From the NCBI GenBank assembly GCA_965369325.1, contig CBDUQI010000006.1, positions 1 through 64,000 of the forward strand: a DNA stretch of 64,000 bases. Direction: 5' to 3'. Within the stretch, counting starts at the first letter, position 1. Each line of letters begins with the position of its first letter. This document shows positions 9,501-16,618 of the stretch, in pieces. The notes beneath the pieces were generated by a model. That model saw only the letters and a list, made by a program, of their open reading frames with translations, was not told the origin of the DNA and searched no databases. Both the position numbers and the translations under genes were made by a program. The stretch is from CBDUQI01 sp965369325 (GTDB taxonomy: Bacteria > Pseudomonadota > Gammaproteobacteria > Steroidobacterales > JBCBZW01).

Positions 9501-9670
9501 ATATGCTGCCCACCAACTCTGGCGGCTTCGGGTTATTTAACATCCACGAGCGAATTTCCATGCTCGAAGGGAACATCGAAATTGAGTCGGTTCCGGATAA
9601 GGGCACTCGGATCAGGGTGCGAGTGCCCATGCATGAACGCCGCGCGCAGCTACGCGACGGCACGACATAG
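6551..9670 (+). CDS. Y_Y_Y-type beta-propeller sensor histidine kinase (HisKA_3)
   Basis: A 1039-residue membrane kinase read from a GTG start. A signal peptide (through NAIAQTHA) is followed by about 650 residues of beta-propeller blades with repeated patterns such as GLLYVANASELLEYNG and RLYVGTTQGLLRLE. A Y_Y_Y-like domain (near 660-745) and one transmembrane helix (near 757-780) come next. The cytoplasmic part has a HisKA_3 dimerisation domain with phospho-acceptor H837 in DLHDGAGQ and a HATPase_c domain (NAIKH, DNGCGF, GGFGLFNIHER). It should sense a periplasmic signal, often a saccharide or envelope cue in this architecture. No LuxR-type partner is adjacent; the receiver-only gene upstream is the only candidate. 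Confidence 0.9.
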   Translation: MTTAPRLGLAIALIVFSALNAIAQTHAPLTRGLPFIRSYDRSDYDASNQNWAVAISATGLLYVANASELLEYNGVSWRKLPELSLQRVYAVVAGPQGRMFVGTASDFGELNVDETGLTRYQSLRDRLDNQEGSFGSIRQILPTSDHVFFRSASHIIAMQRRDTPPVPTDFTVWAVADTEGTAFDQLAWHQEQLIGAVRGRGLMRLSADGFTPWPGTQQLGQFRPTQLLSQADGSLLVCTLDDGLFRLRGDRLTPLTGPINEFALRNRPTSCTDFQEGMLLITTLNGGAASFDQHGELQQIIDQDAGLRENWVSGAPAIDRRGAYWFALGTGLARIELGFSAEVFDERVGLRGGLTSIVRHNARLYVGTTQGLLRLEPGLAHAPAQLLPFSQTPDAVWALASFEGRLVASFDRYVAVVAESGEITPILKGLSTTLVTLDKRLYVGTSTDGVHAIESSGTQLTDLGRIGNTSNLVRRIVPDGQGHLWLRAFYGVEAPAERIERIHESARPVAGQAPHVIGEHDGLPQGTRVYPFMLAERLMVWIDGEIFQRDPVTGLFSDTQDPVLQSVRGVAMPVRDRAGRWWFARSNGSIARLSVAKSDATLDVQMPVPDYLSHTTVLLYSDPEDDSVWTDNYDTTLVRYRAGETPNVDWSPNLLISGLSAQGLGRVPLAGTDQPTTLAYENNAVQVAFAVTDAPAEGEYRARLVGLNEQWGEWSAATTREYQALREGRYRFEVQARDSRGTTSTTATTSFVIRAPWFRQVWAYLLYVAGTTALFGALYYWRLHRLRRRIVMLDQHVFERDQAQEKLLKYQRKLRQLASELSLAEERARRNTAADLHDGAGQLLAASLLELGAAQNLASPAQSAHLHKLRRHISDALRRIRNISVDLSPPQLHNLGFAAAARWWIDKIANEHPAILFELKCDLPPLSLSPDTRIVLFQALRELTQNAIKHGHGQILEVLVERRGDEVELIVIDNGCGFDPSQLDMLPTNSGGFGLFNIHERISMLEGNIEIESVPDKGTRIRVRVPMHERRAQLRDGTT

Positions 9671-9754
9671 CACTCCATATGCCTCAGAACGACAATCCCT
9701 GAGACCATCCGCTGCAACGCGGACACTAACGCAGCGAACGGGCGCACACAGGTT

Positions 9755-12481
9755 TCATTGCGCAGATGCCGCGTCCGAGTCCTGTTGCGGCGCCACCACC
9801 TCACCATCCATCGTCGCATATTGCGCAGCTTCGCCGGACTTGCCCCACCGCTCGTACAACGCCCGCACCCGCGCCCGCGCGCGCCGCGTGCGGGCATCGG
9901 CATCCCCTCGCGCCTCCTGCAACACCGGGTAGCTGGCCGTCAACAGCGGTTCCGCTTCGGCCAGTCGCCCCTGTGATGCGAGGCTTTCACCAAGCACACT
10001 GCGCGCTGAGGCGGTGAGCCAATGTTCGCTCGGCAGTGCTTTTTCGCAAATTCTGAGTGCCTTCTGCGCTGTGACTTGTGCGAGCGCAAAGCGGCCGTCG
10101 TCGTTGAGCATGCGCGCATACCCAACTGAGGCGGAGGCCACGTACGGATGGTTCTCCGGCACGGCCTGTGCATAGATCTCAAGCGCGCGGGTAAATTGAG
10201 CCTCGGCCTGGGCCCGATCGCCCAGGTCCGTTAGCAGGCTGGCCAGATTCACCCGATCATAGGCGCTGTAGGCATGATCTTCACCGTGAGCGGCGGTGGA
10301 GATATCCAGCGCAGCCCGGTACATCGGCTCGGCCGCAGCGTAATCACCCTTGTCGTGATACATGCGACCGAAATTAGTCCAAGTGATACCCACATCCGGA
10401 TGTGTCGGCCCAAGCACTTTTATCGACAGCGCCAATGCCTGTTCGTAGTGCTGGGCGGCGGCTTCGAATTTGCGCTGGTTGCCCAGTACCACCGCCAGAT
10501 CATGCAAACCGGTGAGCGTGTGCGGATGCAATTCGTCGCGGTGCTGACGGTTGATCTCGAGCGCCTCGCGGAATAGGCTTTCCGCCTCGTCCAGCGCTCC
10601 TTTCAACTGGCGTACCTGACCCAGGTCGTGCAACGTTTTAGCCAACGCCTCCGTATCCGGTTGTACCAACGCTCGATGCACTGCCAGGGCTTCACGGTAC
10701 AACGCCTCGGCGCCGTCGTAGTCACCCTTGCCATAGCGTGCGTGTCCCAGTCGATCGAGACTGCGGGCCACTTCCACGTGATTGTTGCCCAGCAGCTTAC
10801 GATCGAGTGCCAGCGCGCGGCGGTACAGATCCTCAGCCTCATCCAGCTCACCGCTCAGGTACACCACCCAGGCCAGCCGGCGCAAGCTCACGGCGACATC
10901 GCGATGCGAATCGCCCAATTGCGCTTCGCGCAATTGCAGTGAGCGGCGCAAAATAGGCTGTGCGCGGTCGTACAAACCCAGGCGTGCGTACACATCGCCG
11001 ATGGTGTGCATTAGTGTGGCCTGCACCAATGGCTGATCTGCCAGCTCACGCTCCACATTGGCCGCCCCCGTCTCAAGCAACTCCCGAGCGGTAATGTTCT
11101 CGCCCAATGACTGGGCGGGATCGGACACATCGAACAATCCCTTGACGAAATCAGCCACCTGCGCCGCCTTCTGCGCTTCGACCGTGGCCCGGTCGCGCTC
11201 TTCGGTCAGCCGGGCAGTGTGGTACACCGCAAGTCCGCTGCCCGCCACCAACACCGCCATGGCACCAGCCACGCCCAGCCGGTGGCGACGGATGAACTTG
11301 GCCGCCCGGTAACCCCAGGATGCCGGGCGCGCCTGCACTGGCATCCCATCCAGATAGCGCTGCACGTCCTCAGCTAACGCAGCCACCGTTGAGTAACGGC
11401 GTTGTGGTTGCTTGCGCAGGGCGGTCAGTACGATGGTATCCAGGTCACCCCGCAACTGGCGCGCGAGGGCGCTGTGCGCGACGGGCTGGCCATCAGCGCT
11501 GGGCCGCGGTCGCAAAGCCACCGTGCTCGGGCGCGCCGGCACTTGCTCACACACGGCTTTGTGCAGTTCGCTTGGGCTGCCCGCGTCCAGCACAAACGGC
11601 GCGCGGCCGGTGAGCAACTGATACAACAGCGCCCCCAACGCGTAAACATCAGCCGCCGTAGTCATAGGCTCGCCCCGCACCTGCTCCGGGCTGGCGTACT
11701 CGGGGGTCATCATATGAAGATGCGCACGGGTGAGCGGCGAGGCGGACGCATCCTGCGACGGATCCACCCATTTGGCGATGCCGAAATCCAGCAGCTTGGG
11801 CTCGCCCCCGGCGGTCACGAGAATATTCGATGGCTTAATGTCCCGGTGCACCACCAGATTCTGGTGCGCGTATTGCACAGCACTGCAAACGGTGCAGAAG
11901 GTCGCGAGCCGCGCACGTACGTCCAGCGCACTAGCATCCGCCCAGCTCACGATATCCTGCCCTTCGATGTACTCCATTACCAGATACGGCAGACCGTCCG
12001 GCGTGGTCCCCCCATCCAGTAGACGTGCAATGTTTGGATGCCCCAGGCGGGCAAGGATCTGTCGTTCCGCGCGGAACTGCTCTTCGAAGCCGGGTGCCAG
12101 CAGGTTACCTGCCAGCACCTTGATCGCCACTCGCTGCTCAAACGACTCATCGGCCCGCTCCGCGACATACACCGCGCCCATGCCACCCTGGGCGATCTTC
12201 TCCTGTACCTGATACGGTCCCAGCATCTGCCCGGTGCGTGAAATGCCCGGTGCGTCCACCATCGCCTGTGCCGCCTCCGCTACCAGGTCGGCCAGCGCGT
12301 TCTGTTCCCCTTCAGTCCCATCCAGCGTAAGCAACGCCTGCACCTCATCGCTAAGGCTGGCATCGCCCGCACTGGCACGCGCCAAATAGGCTGCGCGTTC
12401 GTGTTCCGGCAACTCAAGGCTGGCAAAAAACAGGCGCTGTACGCGCTCCCAGCGCTCGTGTTTAGGGTCGGGAGGTTTCAT
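9755..12481 (-). CDS. Transmembrane Ser/Thr protein kinase with TPR repeats
   Basis: A 908-residue protein. A short N-terminal helical region (1-80) precedes a Hanks-type kinase domain (about 88-360) with glycine loop AQGGMGAVY, K121, HRDIKPSN (D214) and DFG (232-234), so it looks active. One membrane helix follows near residue 400 (LGVAGAMAVLVAGSGLAVYH), then a long tetratricopeptide region of the NB-ARC/kinesin-light-chain type (patterns such as AEALYREALAVHRAL). The kinase would sit in the cytosol and the TPR part in the periplasm. No ECF sigma factor or phosphatase is next to it. The gene is divergent from the secreted protein at 12648. Confidence 0.92.
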   Translation of the reverse strand: MKPPDPKHERWERVQRLFFASLELPEHERAAYLARASAGDASLSDEVQALLTLDGTEGEQNALADLVAEAAQAMVDAPGISRTGQMLGPYQVQEKIAQGGMGAVYVAERADESFEQRVAIKVLAGNLLAPGFEEQFRAERQILARLGHPNIARLLDGGTTPDGLPYLVMEYIEGQDIVSWADASALDVRARLATFCTVCSAVQYAHQNLVVHRDIKPSNILVTAGGEPKLLDFGIAKWVDPSQDASASPLTRAHLHMMTPEYASPEQVRGEPMTTAADVYALGALLYQLLTGRAPFVLDAGSPSELHKAVCEQVPARPSTVALRPRPSADGQPVAHSALARQLRGDLDTIVLTALRKQPQRRYSTVAALAEDVQRYLDGMPVQARPASWGYRAAKFIRRHRLGVAGAMAVLVAGSGLAVYHTARLTEERDRATVEAQKAAQVADFVKGLFDVSDPAQSLGENITARELLETGAANVERELADQPLVQATLMHTIGDVYARLGLYDRAQPILRRSLQLREAQLGDSHRDVAVSLRRLAWVVYLSGELDEAEDLYRRALALDRKLLGNNHVEVARSLDRLGHARYGKGDYDGAEALYREALAVHRALVQPDTEALAKTLHDLGQVRQLKGALDEAESLFREALEINRQHRDELHPHTLTGLHDLAVVLGNQRKFEAAAQHYEQALALSIKVLGPTHPDVGITWTNFGRMYHDKGDYAAAEPMYRAALDISTAAHGEDHAYSAYDRVNLASLLTDLGDRAQAEAQFTRALEIYAQAVPENHPYVASASVGYARMLNDDGRFALAQVTAQKALRICEKALPSEHWLTASARSVLGESLASQGRLAEAEPLLTASYPVLQEARGDADARTRRARARVRALYERWGKSGEAAQYATMDGEVVAPQQDSDAASAQ

Positions 12482-12647
12482 TGAATCATTGCAGCGTCAG
12501 GGCCAGTACATTGTGGGCAGATAGTAACAGTTAGCCTCGCTGGCGCCCCACTCCGCCGACCACCTGGGCTGCAGAACCGCCATCACGGAATTATCACCAT
12601 CGAAAAAGGTCGTATGCTGAATAAGTTTATCCTAAGGAGATGCCACC

Positions 12648-13337
12648 GTGAGACGAACCCTTTGCGCGGCTTTGATCACGCTCATCGTCGCCCCTTGCTC
12701 CGCTCAGGTACCAACGCTGGTGAGCCAAGCCTTCGATAGCATGCCGCCGCTCGCTCACTCGCAATGGGCGTTTACCCGCACGGGTACGATTGATGGTGAG
12801 TTGCGTGTGGAGCATTACGACCCGCGCTGTGGCTCTCCCTGGCAACTAGCGTCTGTCGATGGCCAGCCGCCCTCGGCGAAGGCGCTGAAGAAGTACGCCA
12901 AAAAACATAACAAGGCCAAGCGCGTTGACGACGACCCGGGCAAAAACGACTTTCACGATCTGGCCGAACCCGACAGTTGGGCGCTACTTAGCGAGACCTC
13001 CAGCGAAGCCGTCTACTCGTTTTCGCCCAAACCGGAAGATGAACGGGACCGCGAGATTAATCAGTACCTGCGCGGCGAACTCACCGTGAACAAACGCGAT
13101 CCTTCAGTGAGTGGGTTCGAGCTGACCAACACCGAACCGTTTAAGGCGTCGATCGCCAGAATTGAAACCATGCGCATGCGTATTCGCATGCAACGGGTGG
13201 GCGATGGCGCCTACGCGGTGCGACAGGTGAGCAATCAGATCAAAGGCAAAGCGCTGTTCAAGCGCATCTCAGAACAAGTGGAGTTGAGTTACACCGACTA
13301 CGCGCATGTGCCCGAGGGAGTCTGTTCACGACCGTAA
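12648..13337 (+). CDS. Hypothetical secreted protein
   Basis: The product has 229 residues with a signal peptide MRRTLCAALITLIVAPCSA. The start is a GTG at 12648, well supported by the ribosome-binding site AAGGAGA at 12634-12640. The mature protein is charged and has a lysine-rich stretch (KKYAKKHNKAKR) near residues 82-93. It looks like a soluble periplasmic or envelope protein, but I do not recognise a family. It converges with the thioesterase gene, the stop codons being three bases apart. Confidence 0.7.
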   Translation: MRRTLCAALITLIVAPCSAQVPTLVSQAFDSMPPLAHSQWAFTRTGTIDGELRVEHYDPRCGSPWQLASVDGQPPSAKALKKYAKKHNKAKRVDDDPGKNDFHDLAEPDSWALLSETSSEAVYSFSPKPEDERDREINQYLRGELTVNKRDPSVSGFELTNTEPFKASIARIETMRMRIRMQRVGDGAYAVRQVSNQIKGKALFKRISEQVELSYTDYAHVPEGVCSRP

Positions 13338-13339
13338 CG

Positions 13340-13798
13340 CTACTCGTCCACACTCCAATTGAGCAGCCCCTTGTGGGTCTCGCTCATCAATGCAGCAGGG
13401 ATATCAGCGAGCGTCATTTGCGCCTCGCAAGCCACCAACCCATCGGGCAATATGATCTCACCTTCGGCCTTGCCGGTGCGCCCACGTAATTTTACGATCT
13501 TCGACACTATTCTGAGTGGCGTCTGCACCGGCACCGGATGGCGATAGCGCACATCCAGCCGCAGCGACACCATAAAATGATGCGGATCACCAATCATCGA
13601 GACGCGCGCGAGCACCTCGTCCAGCATCGAGGCCAGGATGCCACCGTGCACGATGCCCGGATAACTTTGAAAACGCTCCGGTACCGTGTACTCACTGCTC
13701 ACCTGGTCCACGCCATCGTCGTGAAAACACATTTGCAGCCCGTTTGCGTTCTTACGTCCGCACACAAAGCACCAGTCGGAGTTGGGTTGTTTGATCAT
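13340..13798 (-). CDS. PaaI-like hotdog-fold thioesterase
   Basis: The protein has 152 residues counted from ATG 13798, chosen because recognisable sequence starts at MIKQPNSDWCFVCGRKNANG; the frame stays open to 13894. The C-x2-C entry motif and GIVHGGILASMLDE are typical of 4HBT/PaaI-type acyl-CoA thioesterases, which hydrolyse acyl-CoA to free acid and CoA. The catalytic acidic residue on the HGG helix (LDE) is present. The substrate chain cannot be predicted. It stands alone, converging with the upstream secreted protein and divergent from the lipoprotein gene at 13995. Confidence 0.83.
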   Translation of the reverse strand: MIKQPNSDWCFVCGRKNANGLQMCFHDDGVDQVSSEYTVPERFQSYPGIVHGGILASMLDEVLARVSMIGDPHHFMVSLRLDVRYRHPVPVQTPLRIVSKIVKLRGRTGKAEGEIILPDGLVACEAQMTLADIPAALMSETHKGLLNWSVDE

Positions 13799-13994
13799 TC
13801 GCGCGCTACCTGCCTGCACCAGGCGGGAGATTAACAGAATCCCGTTGCCTTTCCATACCAGCCACCGGTCTCCTGCACCACCGCCATCTGGCACAAAGCG
13901 GTTTGATTTTGGTTACCCGGCGCCCGCCAGCATCGCATTGCGTTAAAGTGTACGCGCCACACTTCCCTGAACGCACGTGCCCACCGGAGATTCA

Positions 13995-14555
13995 ATGCCC
14001 TCACCAAGCCACACCCGCCGAACCTTGCTGGCCATATTGTTCGCGCTCGCGATGCTCAATGGTTGCACATCTGCGCCGCAGTTTGAGCCGGTCACGCCGA
14101 CCAGCGTCGACCTTAGTGGTAGCTGGCTGCGCAATGAGGCCCTGAGCGATGATCCAGTGCAAGCGCTGGAGGCCATGCGCGGGAAGCGGGCAGGACGCAA
14201 TCAACGGCGCGGACTCGACCGCGACACGATGCTTGCAATGATAAAGGGGGGCAACCAACTGCTCATCAGCCAACGGGCAGATGCGCTCGGCATCAGCGTG
14301 GATGGGACCGGCGAGCAGGTTTTTCGCTATGGCGAGAACATCTCGCAGATCAATGAATCGGGCGTGGCGACGCTGACCTCAGGATGGGCGCAGCAGACCT
14401 TCAACATTGCCCGCTGGGCTAAGCGCGGACCGAACGTCACGCAGCAACTACGGCGGGACGCGGTCAGCGGGCGGTTGCGGCATGAAATTCATCTGCAGAT
14501 CAAAGGCGTTGGTGAGACCACTGTGGTCCACTGGTACGACCGCACCAGCCCCTGA
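13995..14555 (+). CDS. Putative lipoprotein of unknown function
   Basis: The product has 186 residues. ATG 13995 is preferred because GGAGA lies four bases upstream; a GTG at 13977 is in the same frame. The N-terminus has a positively charged start, a hydrophobic core and the lipobox LNGC, so it should be lipidated on the cysteine and anchored to a membrane. The mature part includes DLSGSWLRN, resembling the opening strand of small beta-barrel or lipocalin-like envelope proteins, but no family is certain. Confidence 0.65.
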   Translation: MPSPSHTRRTLLAILFALAMLNGCTSAPQFEPVTPTSVDLSGSWLRNEALSDDPVQALEAMRGKRAGRNQRRGLDRDTMLAMIKGGNQLLISQRADALGISVDGTGEQVFRYGENISQINESGVATLTSGWAQQTFNIARWAKRGPNVTQQLRRDAVSGRLRHEIHLQIKGVGETTVVHWYDRTSP

Positions 14556-14634
14556 ATCAGTGGCGTGCGCAAACGGCGCCCGCCAACGTCACCGGGTCTT
14601 CGATTTTCTCCCGGATCTGATATCGACCGAGATG

Positions 14635-15075
14635 TTAACGGCCGAGGCGGTATTGCGCAGCACGCTTGATGCGAGCCATTTCATCCGCGCTAAGCCCGCC
14701 CCGAGCAAATCCGTTAACCGGCTCGCGGCGCGAATCCAGATGCGTGATGGCACTTACTGCAGCGGACTGACCCGCCACCTCAGTGACGTTGCGATTGACC
14801 GCCTCGATCAAATCACCAATCGACACCTGCTCCTCAAGTGTGTGGCGCAACGGCAGTTCACCACAGATGGTGTAGCGATTACGTCGTCCCTCACGCTCAC
14901 GCGTAATCGCGCCCGCCGCCTCCAGATCCACAATCAGCCGCTGGATCGCGCGCTCGGTAATGCCGACAGCGTCTGCCAGGTCGCGCAGGCGCGCCGTCGG
15001 GTGACGGGCCAGATAAAGCAGCACATGGGCATGACTGCTGAGGTAACTCCATCGGGTACGGGGGGATTCGCTCAT
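14635..15075 (-). CDS. Winged-helix transcriptional regulator
   Basis: The product has 146 residues counted from ATG 15075 (MSESPRTRWSYLSSHAHVLL); the frame extends to 15141. Residues about 10-75 form a winged helix: LARHPTARLRDLADAVGITERAIQRLIVDLEAAGAITRERE, where the recognition helix is TERAIQRLIVDLE and the wing is EGRRNRY. The rest is helical and likely mediates dimerisation. It is divergent from the HexR-type gene and shares with it the 162-base intergenic region that holds the HexR-like boxes, so it could be under HexR control. Targets are unknown. Confidence 0.8.
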   Translation of the reverse strand: MSESPRTRWSYLSSHAHVLLYLARHPTARLRDLADAVGITERAIQRLIVDLEAAGAITREREGRRNRYTICGELPLRHTLEEQVSIGDLIEAVNRNVTEVAGQSAAVSAITHLDSRREPVNGFARGGLSADEMARIKRAAQYRLGR

Positions 15076-15161
15076 GGTTTGTTGGGCACCGGCCGCAGCC
15101 CGGGCCACTGGCTCCTTGATGAGTGGTGACAACGAAAGCACTACAAAGTATACTCGAATTC

Positions 15162-15176
15162 TGTAGTTTTACTACA
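15162..15176. promoter_or_regulatory. HexR-like operator 1
   Basis: TGTAGTTTTACTACA is a perfect inverted repeat (TGTAGT/ACTACA around TTT). It closely matches the HexR box described for gammaproteobacteria, roughly TGTARTNNNNYTACA. It lies directly upstream of the predicted -35 element of the HexR-type gene, inside the divergent regulator intergenic region. Binding is inferred. Confidence 0.65.
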
Positions 15177-15178
15177 TT

Positions 15179-15209
15179 TTGAGCAAAAATAACTATTTTT
15201 CTCTATATA
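15179..15209 (+). promoter_or_regulatory. Candidate promoter of the HexR-type gene
   Basis: TTGAGC at 15179-15184 could serve as -35, and the AT-rich TATATA at 15204-15209 as -10 (19-base spacing; 18 if CTATAT at 15203 is used). The region is the only AT-rich stretch locally. The promoter sits between the two HexR-like boxes, as expected for autorepression. Spacing is slightly long, so this is tentative. Confidence 0.4.
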
Positions 15210-15223
15210 CCCTCACAAACTGC

Positions 15224-15238
15224 TGTAGCTGAATTACA
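15224..15238. promoter_or_regulatory. HexR-like operator 2 overlapping the start codon
   Basis: TGTAGCTGAATTACA is a 15-base imperfect inverted repeat (TGTA/TACA ends) of the same length as operator 1. Its last base is the A of the ATG of the HexR-type gene. No Shine-Dalgarno sequence is visible here, because the box occupies its place. It is a weaker match than operator 1. Confidence 0.45.
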
Positions 15239-16062
15239 TGTTGACTCGAATATTTGAAACCCAAGACCAACTTAGCGGGGCAGAACACAAAGTCGCCAAC
15301 TGGGTGATGGTGCATCCGCGACGTGCGGTTGAATCCGCCACCCGCGAGATTGCGCAGGCGGCAGGCGTCAGCGAGCCGACGGTGATCCGGTTTTGCCGAT
15401 CGATCGGATGTCGAGGCTTGCGTGACTTTAAGGTACGTCTGGCGCAAGACCTGGGCACGAGCGCAAGGGTGGTTCATGCGGATGCAGAACCGGATGACGA
15501 CGCGCTAGCACTAATCGGCAAAGTGATAGGCCGCAGCCTGAACGAGCTTTCCACCCTGCGCAGCCGGTTGAGCGCAGAGCGGGTAGAGCAGGCTATCGGG
15601 GCATTGCACGCAGCCCAGCAAATTGAGTTCTGGGGCATCGGCGCTTCGGGGATTGTTGCCCGTGATGCCCAAAATAAATTCTTCCGCCTGGGTAAACCCT
15701 GCGCGACGCACACCGATTCCGCCACCATGCGCCAGGCCGCCGCATTGACCACGCCGCGACACGCGATTGTAGCGGTATCCAAAACGGGCGAATCCGGCGT
15801 GTTGCTCGACGCAGTGGGTCTGGCGCGCGAACAGCACGCGGTGATCGTGGCAATTACCTCGCCCCTGTCTACGCTGGCGGGCTACGCGGAGGTGCCACTG
15901 CTGGTCGATTCACCAGAGGATACAAGCATCTACACCCCCATGAGCTCACGCCTGGCCGCGTTGGCCGTGCTGGATGTGTTGCAGGTCGGGCTCGCGATGC
16001 GAATGGGCGAGCGCGGCGCCATGCATCTGCGTACAACCAAGGCCGCACTGCTCCCGCGCTGA
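15238..16062 (+). CDS. hexR: HexR-type (RpiR family) transcriptional regulator
   Basis: A 274-residue protein with an N-terminal RpiR helix-turn-helix (about 1-78; SEPTVIRFCRSIGCRGLRDFKV) and a C-terminal SIS sugar-phosphate isomerase-like domain (about 120-260; FWGIGASGIVARDAQNKFFRLG, DTSIYTPMSSR). These signatures match HexR, which represses central carbon genes of the Entner-Doudoroff pathway and is released by 2-keto-3-deoxy-6-phosphogluconate. The typical neighbours (zwf, pgl, edd, glk, gap) are absent, so its regulon must be elsewhere. Two HexR-like boxes flank its promoter, pointing to autoregulation. Another RpiR subtype remains possible. Confidence 0.8.
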   Translation: MLTRIFETQDQLSGAEHKVANWVMVHPRRAVESATREIAQAAGVSEPTVIRFCRSIGCRGLRDFKVRLAQDLGTSARVVHADAEPDDDALALIGKVIGRSLNELSTLRSRLSAERVEQAIGALHAAQQIEFWGIGASGIVARDAQNKFFRLGKPCATHTDSATMRQAAALTTPRHAIVAVSKTGESGVLLDAVGLAREQHAVIVAITSPLSTLAGYAEVPLLVDSPEDTSIYTPMSSRLAALAVLDVLQVGLAMRMGERGAMHLRTTKAALLPR

Positions 16063-16128
16063 GTCCAGGCGGCTTGCGTCGATTCCGCACAGCGTGTCCG
16101 CTTTACTCTGCACGGCGCGCTAAACCGG

Positions 16129-16147
16129 AATGATAACCATTTGCATG
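16129..16147. promoter_or_regulatory. Fur-box-like site upstream of feoA
   Basis: AATGATAACCATTTGCATG resembles the Fur consensus. Its core TGATAACCATTTGCA agrees at 12 of 15 positions with TGATAATCATTATCA. It lies about 150 bases before the feoA start, where iron-dependent repression of feo genes is usual. Recognised by eye only. Confidence 0.55.
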
Positions 16148-16295
16148 CAGGTGCATGACTACCTACACTTTGTCCTCACACCCATTACCGGCATCTTCGT
16201 ATGCAGCGCCCCATCGCCCTCACCTGTACCTCCGCGCGCCTCACCACCGCGTTTTCTGCCCCGCAATCTGTCACGCTCGCCGCAACGAGGCAGCC

Positions 16296-16547
16296 ATGAC
16301 GCTGGCCGATCTGAACAAGGGCGATCAGGTCCGCATCAAAAAAATCGATCTGGGAGATGACCCTAGCATGCTGCGCTTGATGAGCCTGGGGCTGGTCGAA
16401 GGCGTAGCGCTGCGACTGATCGGGCATGCCATCGGCGGCGACCCGATGGAGTTTCGCCTGTACGGCGGTGCCGTCTCTTTGCGCCGCGCGCAAGCCAGGC
16501 ACATCCAGGTGGTTCGCATCCACGACGTATCGGGTGCCTCAGCGTGA
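16296..16547 (+). CDS. feoA: Ferrous iron transport protein A
   Basis: The product has 83 residues from ATG 16296, with GAGG a few bases upstream; the frame is open further upstream but that stretch does not resemble FeoA. It shows the SH3-like FeoA fold: MTLADLNKGDQVRIKKID at the start, LRLMSLGLVEGVALRLIG in the middle and GGAVSLRRAQARHIQV at the end. FeoA is a small cytosolic partner of the FeoB iron(II) transporter. The gene is followed by a 23-codon ORF overlapping its stop, and then by feoB. No feoC was found. Confidence 0.93.
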   Translation: MTLADLNKGDQVRIKKIDLGDDPSMLRLMSLGLVEGVALRLIGHAIGGDPMEFRLYGGAVSLRRAQARHIQVVRIHDVSGASA

Positions 16548-16615
16548 GCGCGACCGCGCGAGTGAGCGCCATCACCCAACATCTGTACGCCGCACACCGT
16601 TACGGGCAGCACTAA
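16544..16615 (+). CDS. Possible 23-codon ORF bridging feoA and feoB
   Basis: A GTG at 16544 overlaps the feoA TGA (GTGA). The frame runs 23 codons to a TAA at 16613-16615. It is in the same frame as feoB, whose GTG start follows after a single CCG codon. The peptide (MSATARVSAI...) has no recognised function. It may serve translational coupling between feoA and feoB, or be the former start region of feoB cut off by a stop codon. Whether it is translated is unknown. Confidence 0.35.
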   Translation: MSATARVSAITQHLYAAHRYGQH

Positions 16616-16618
16616 CCG

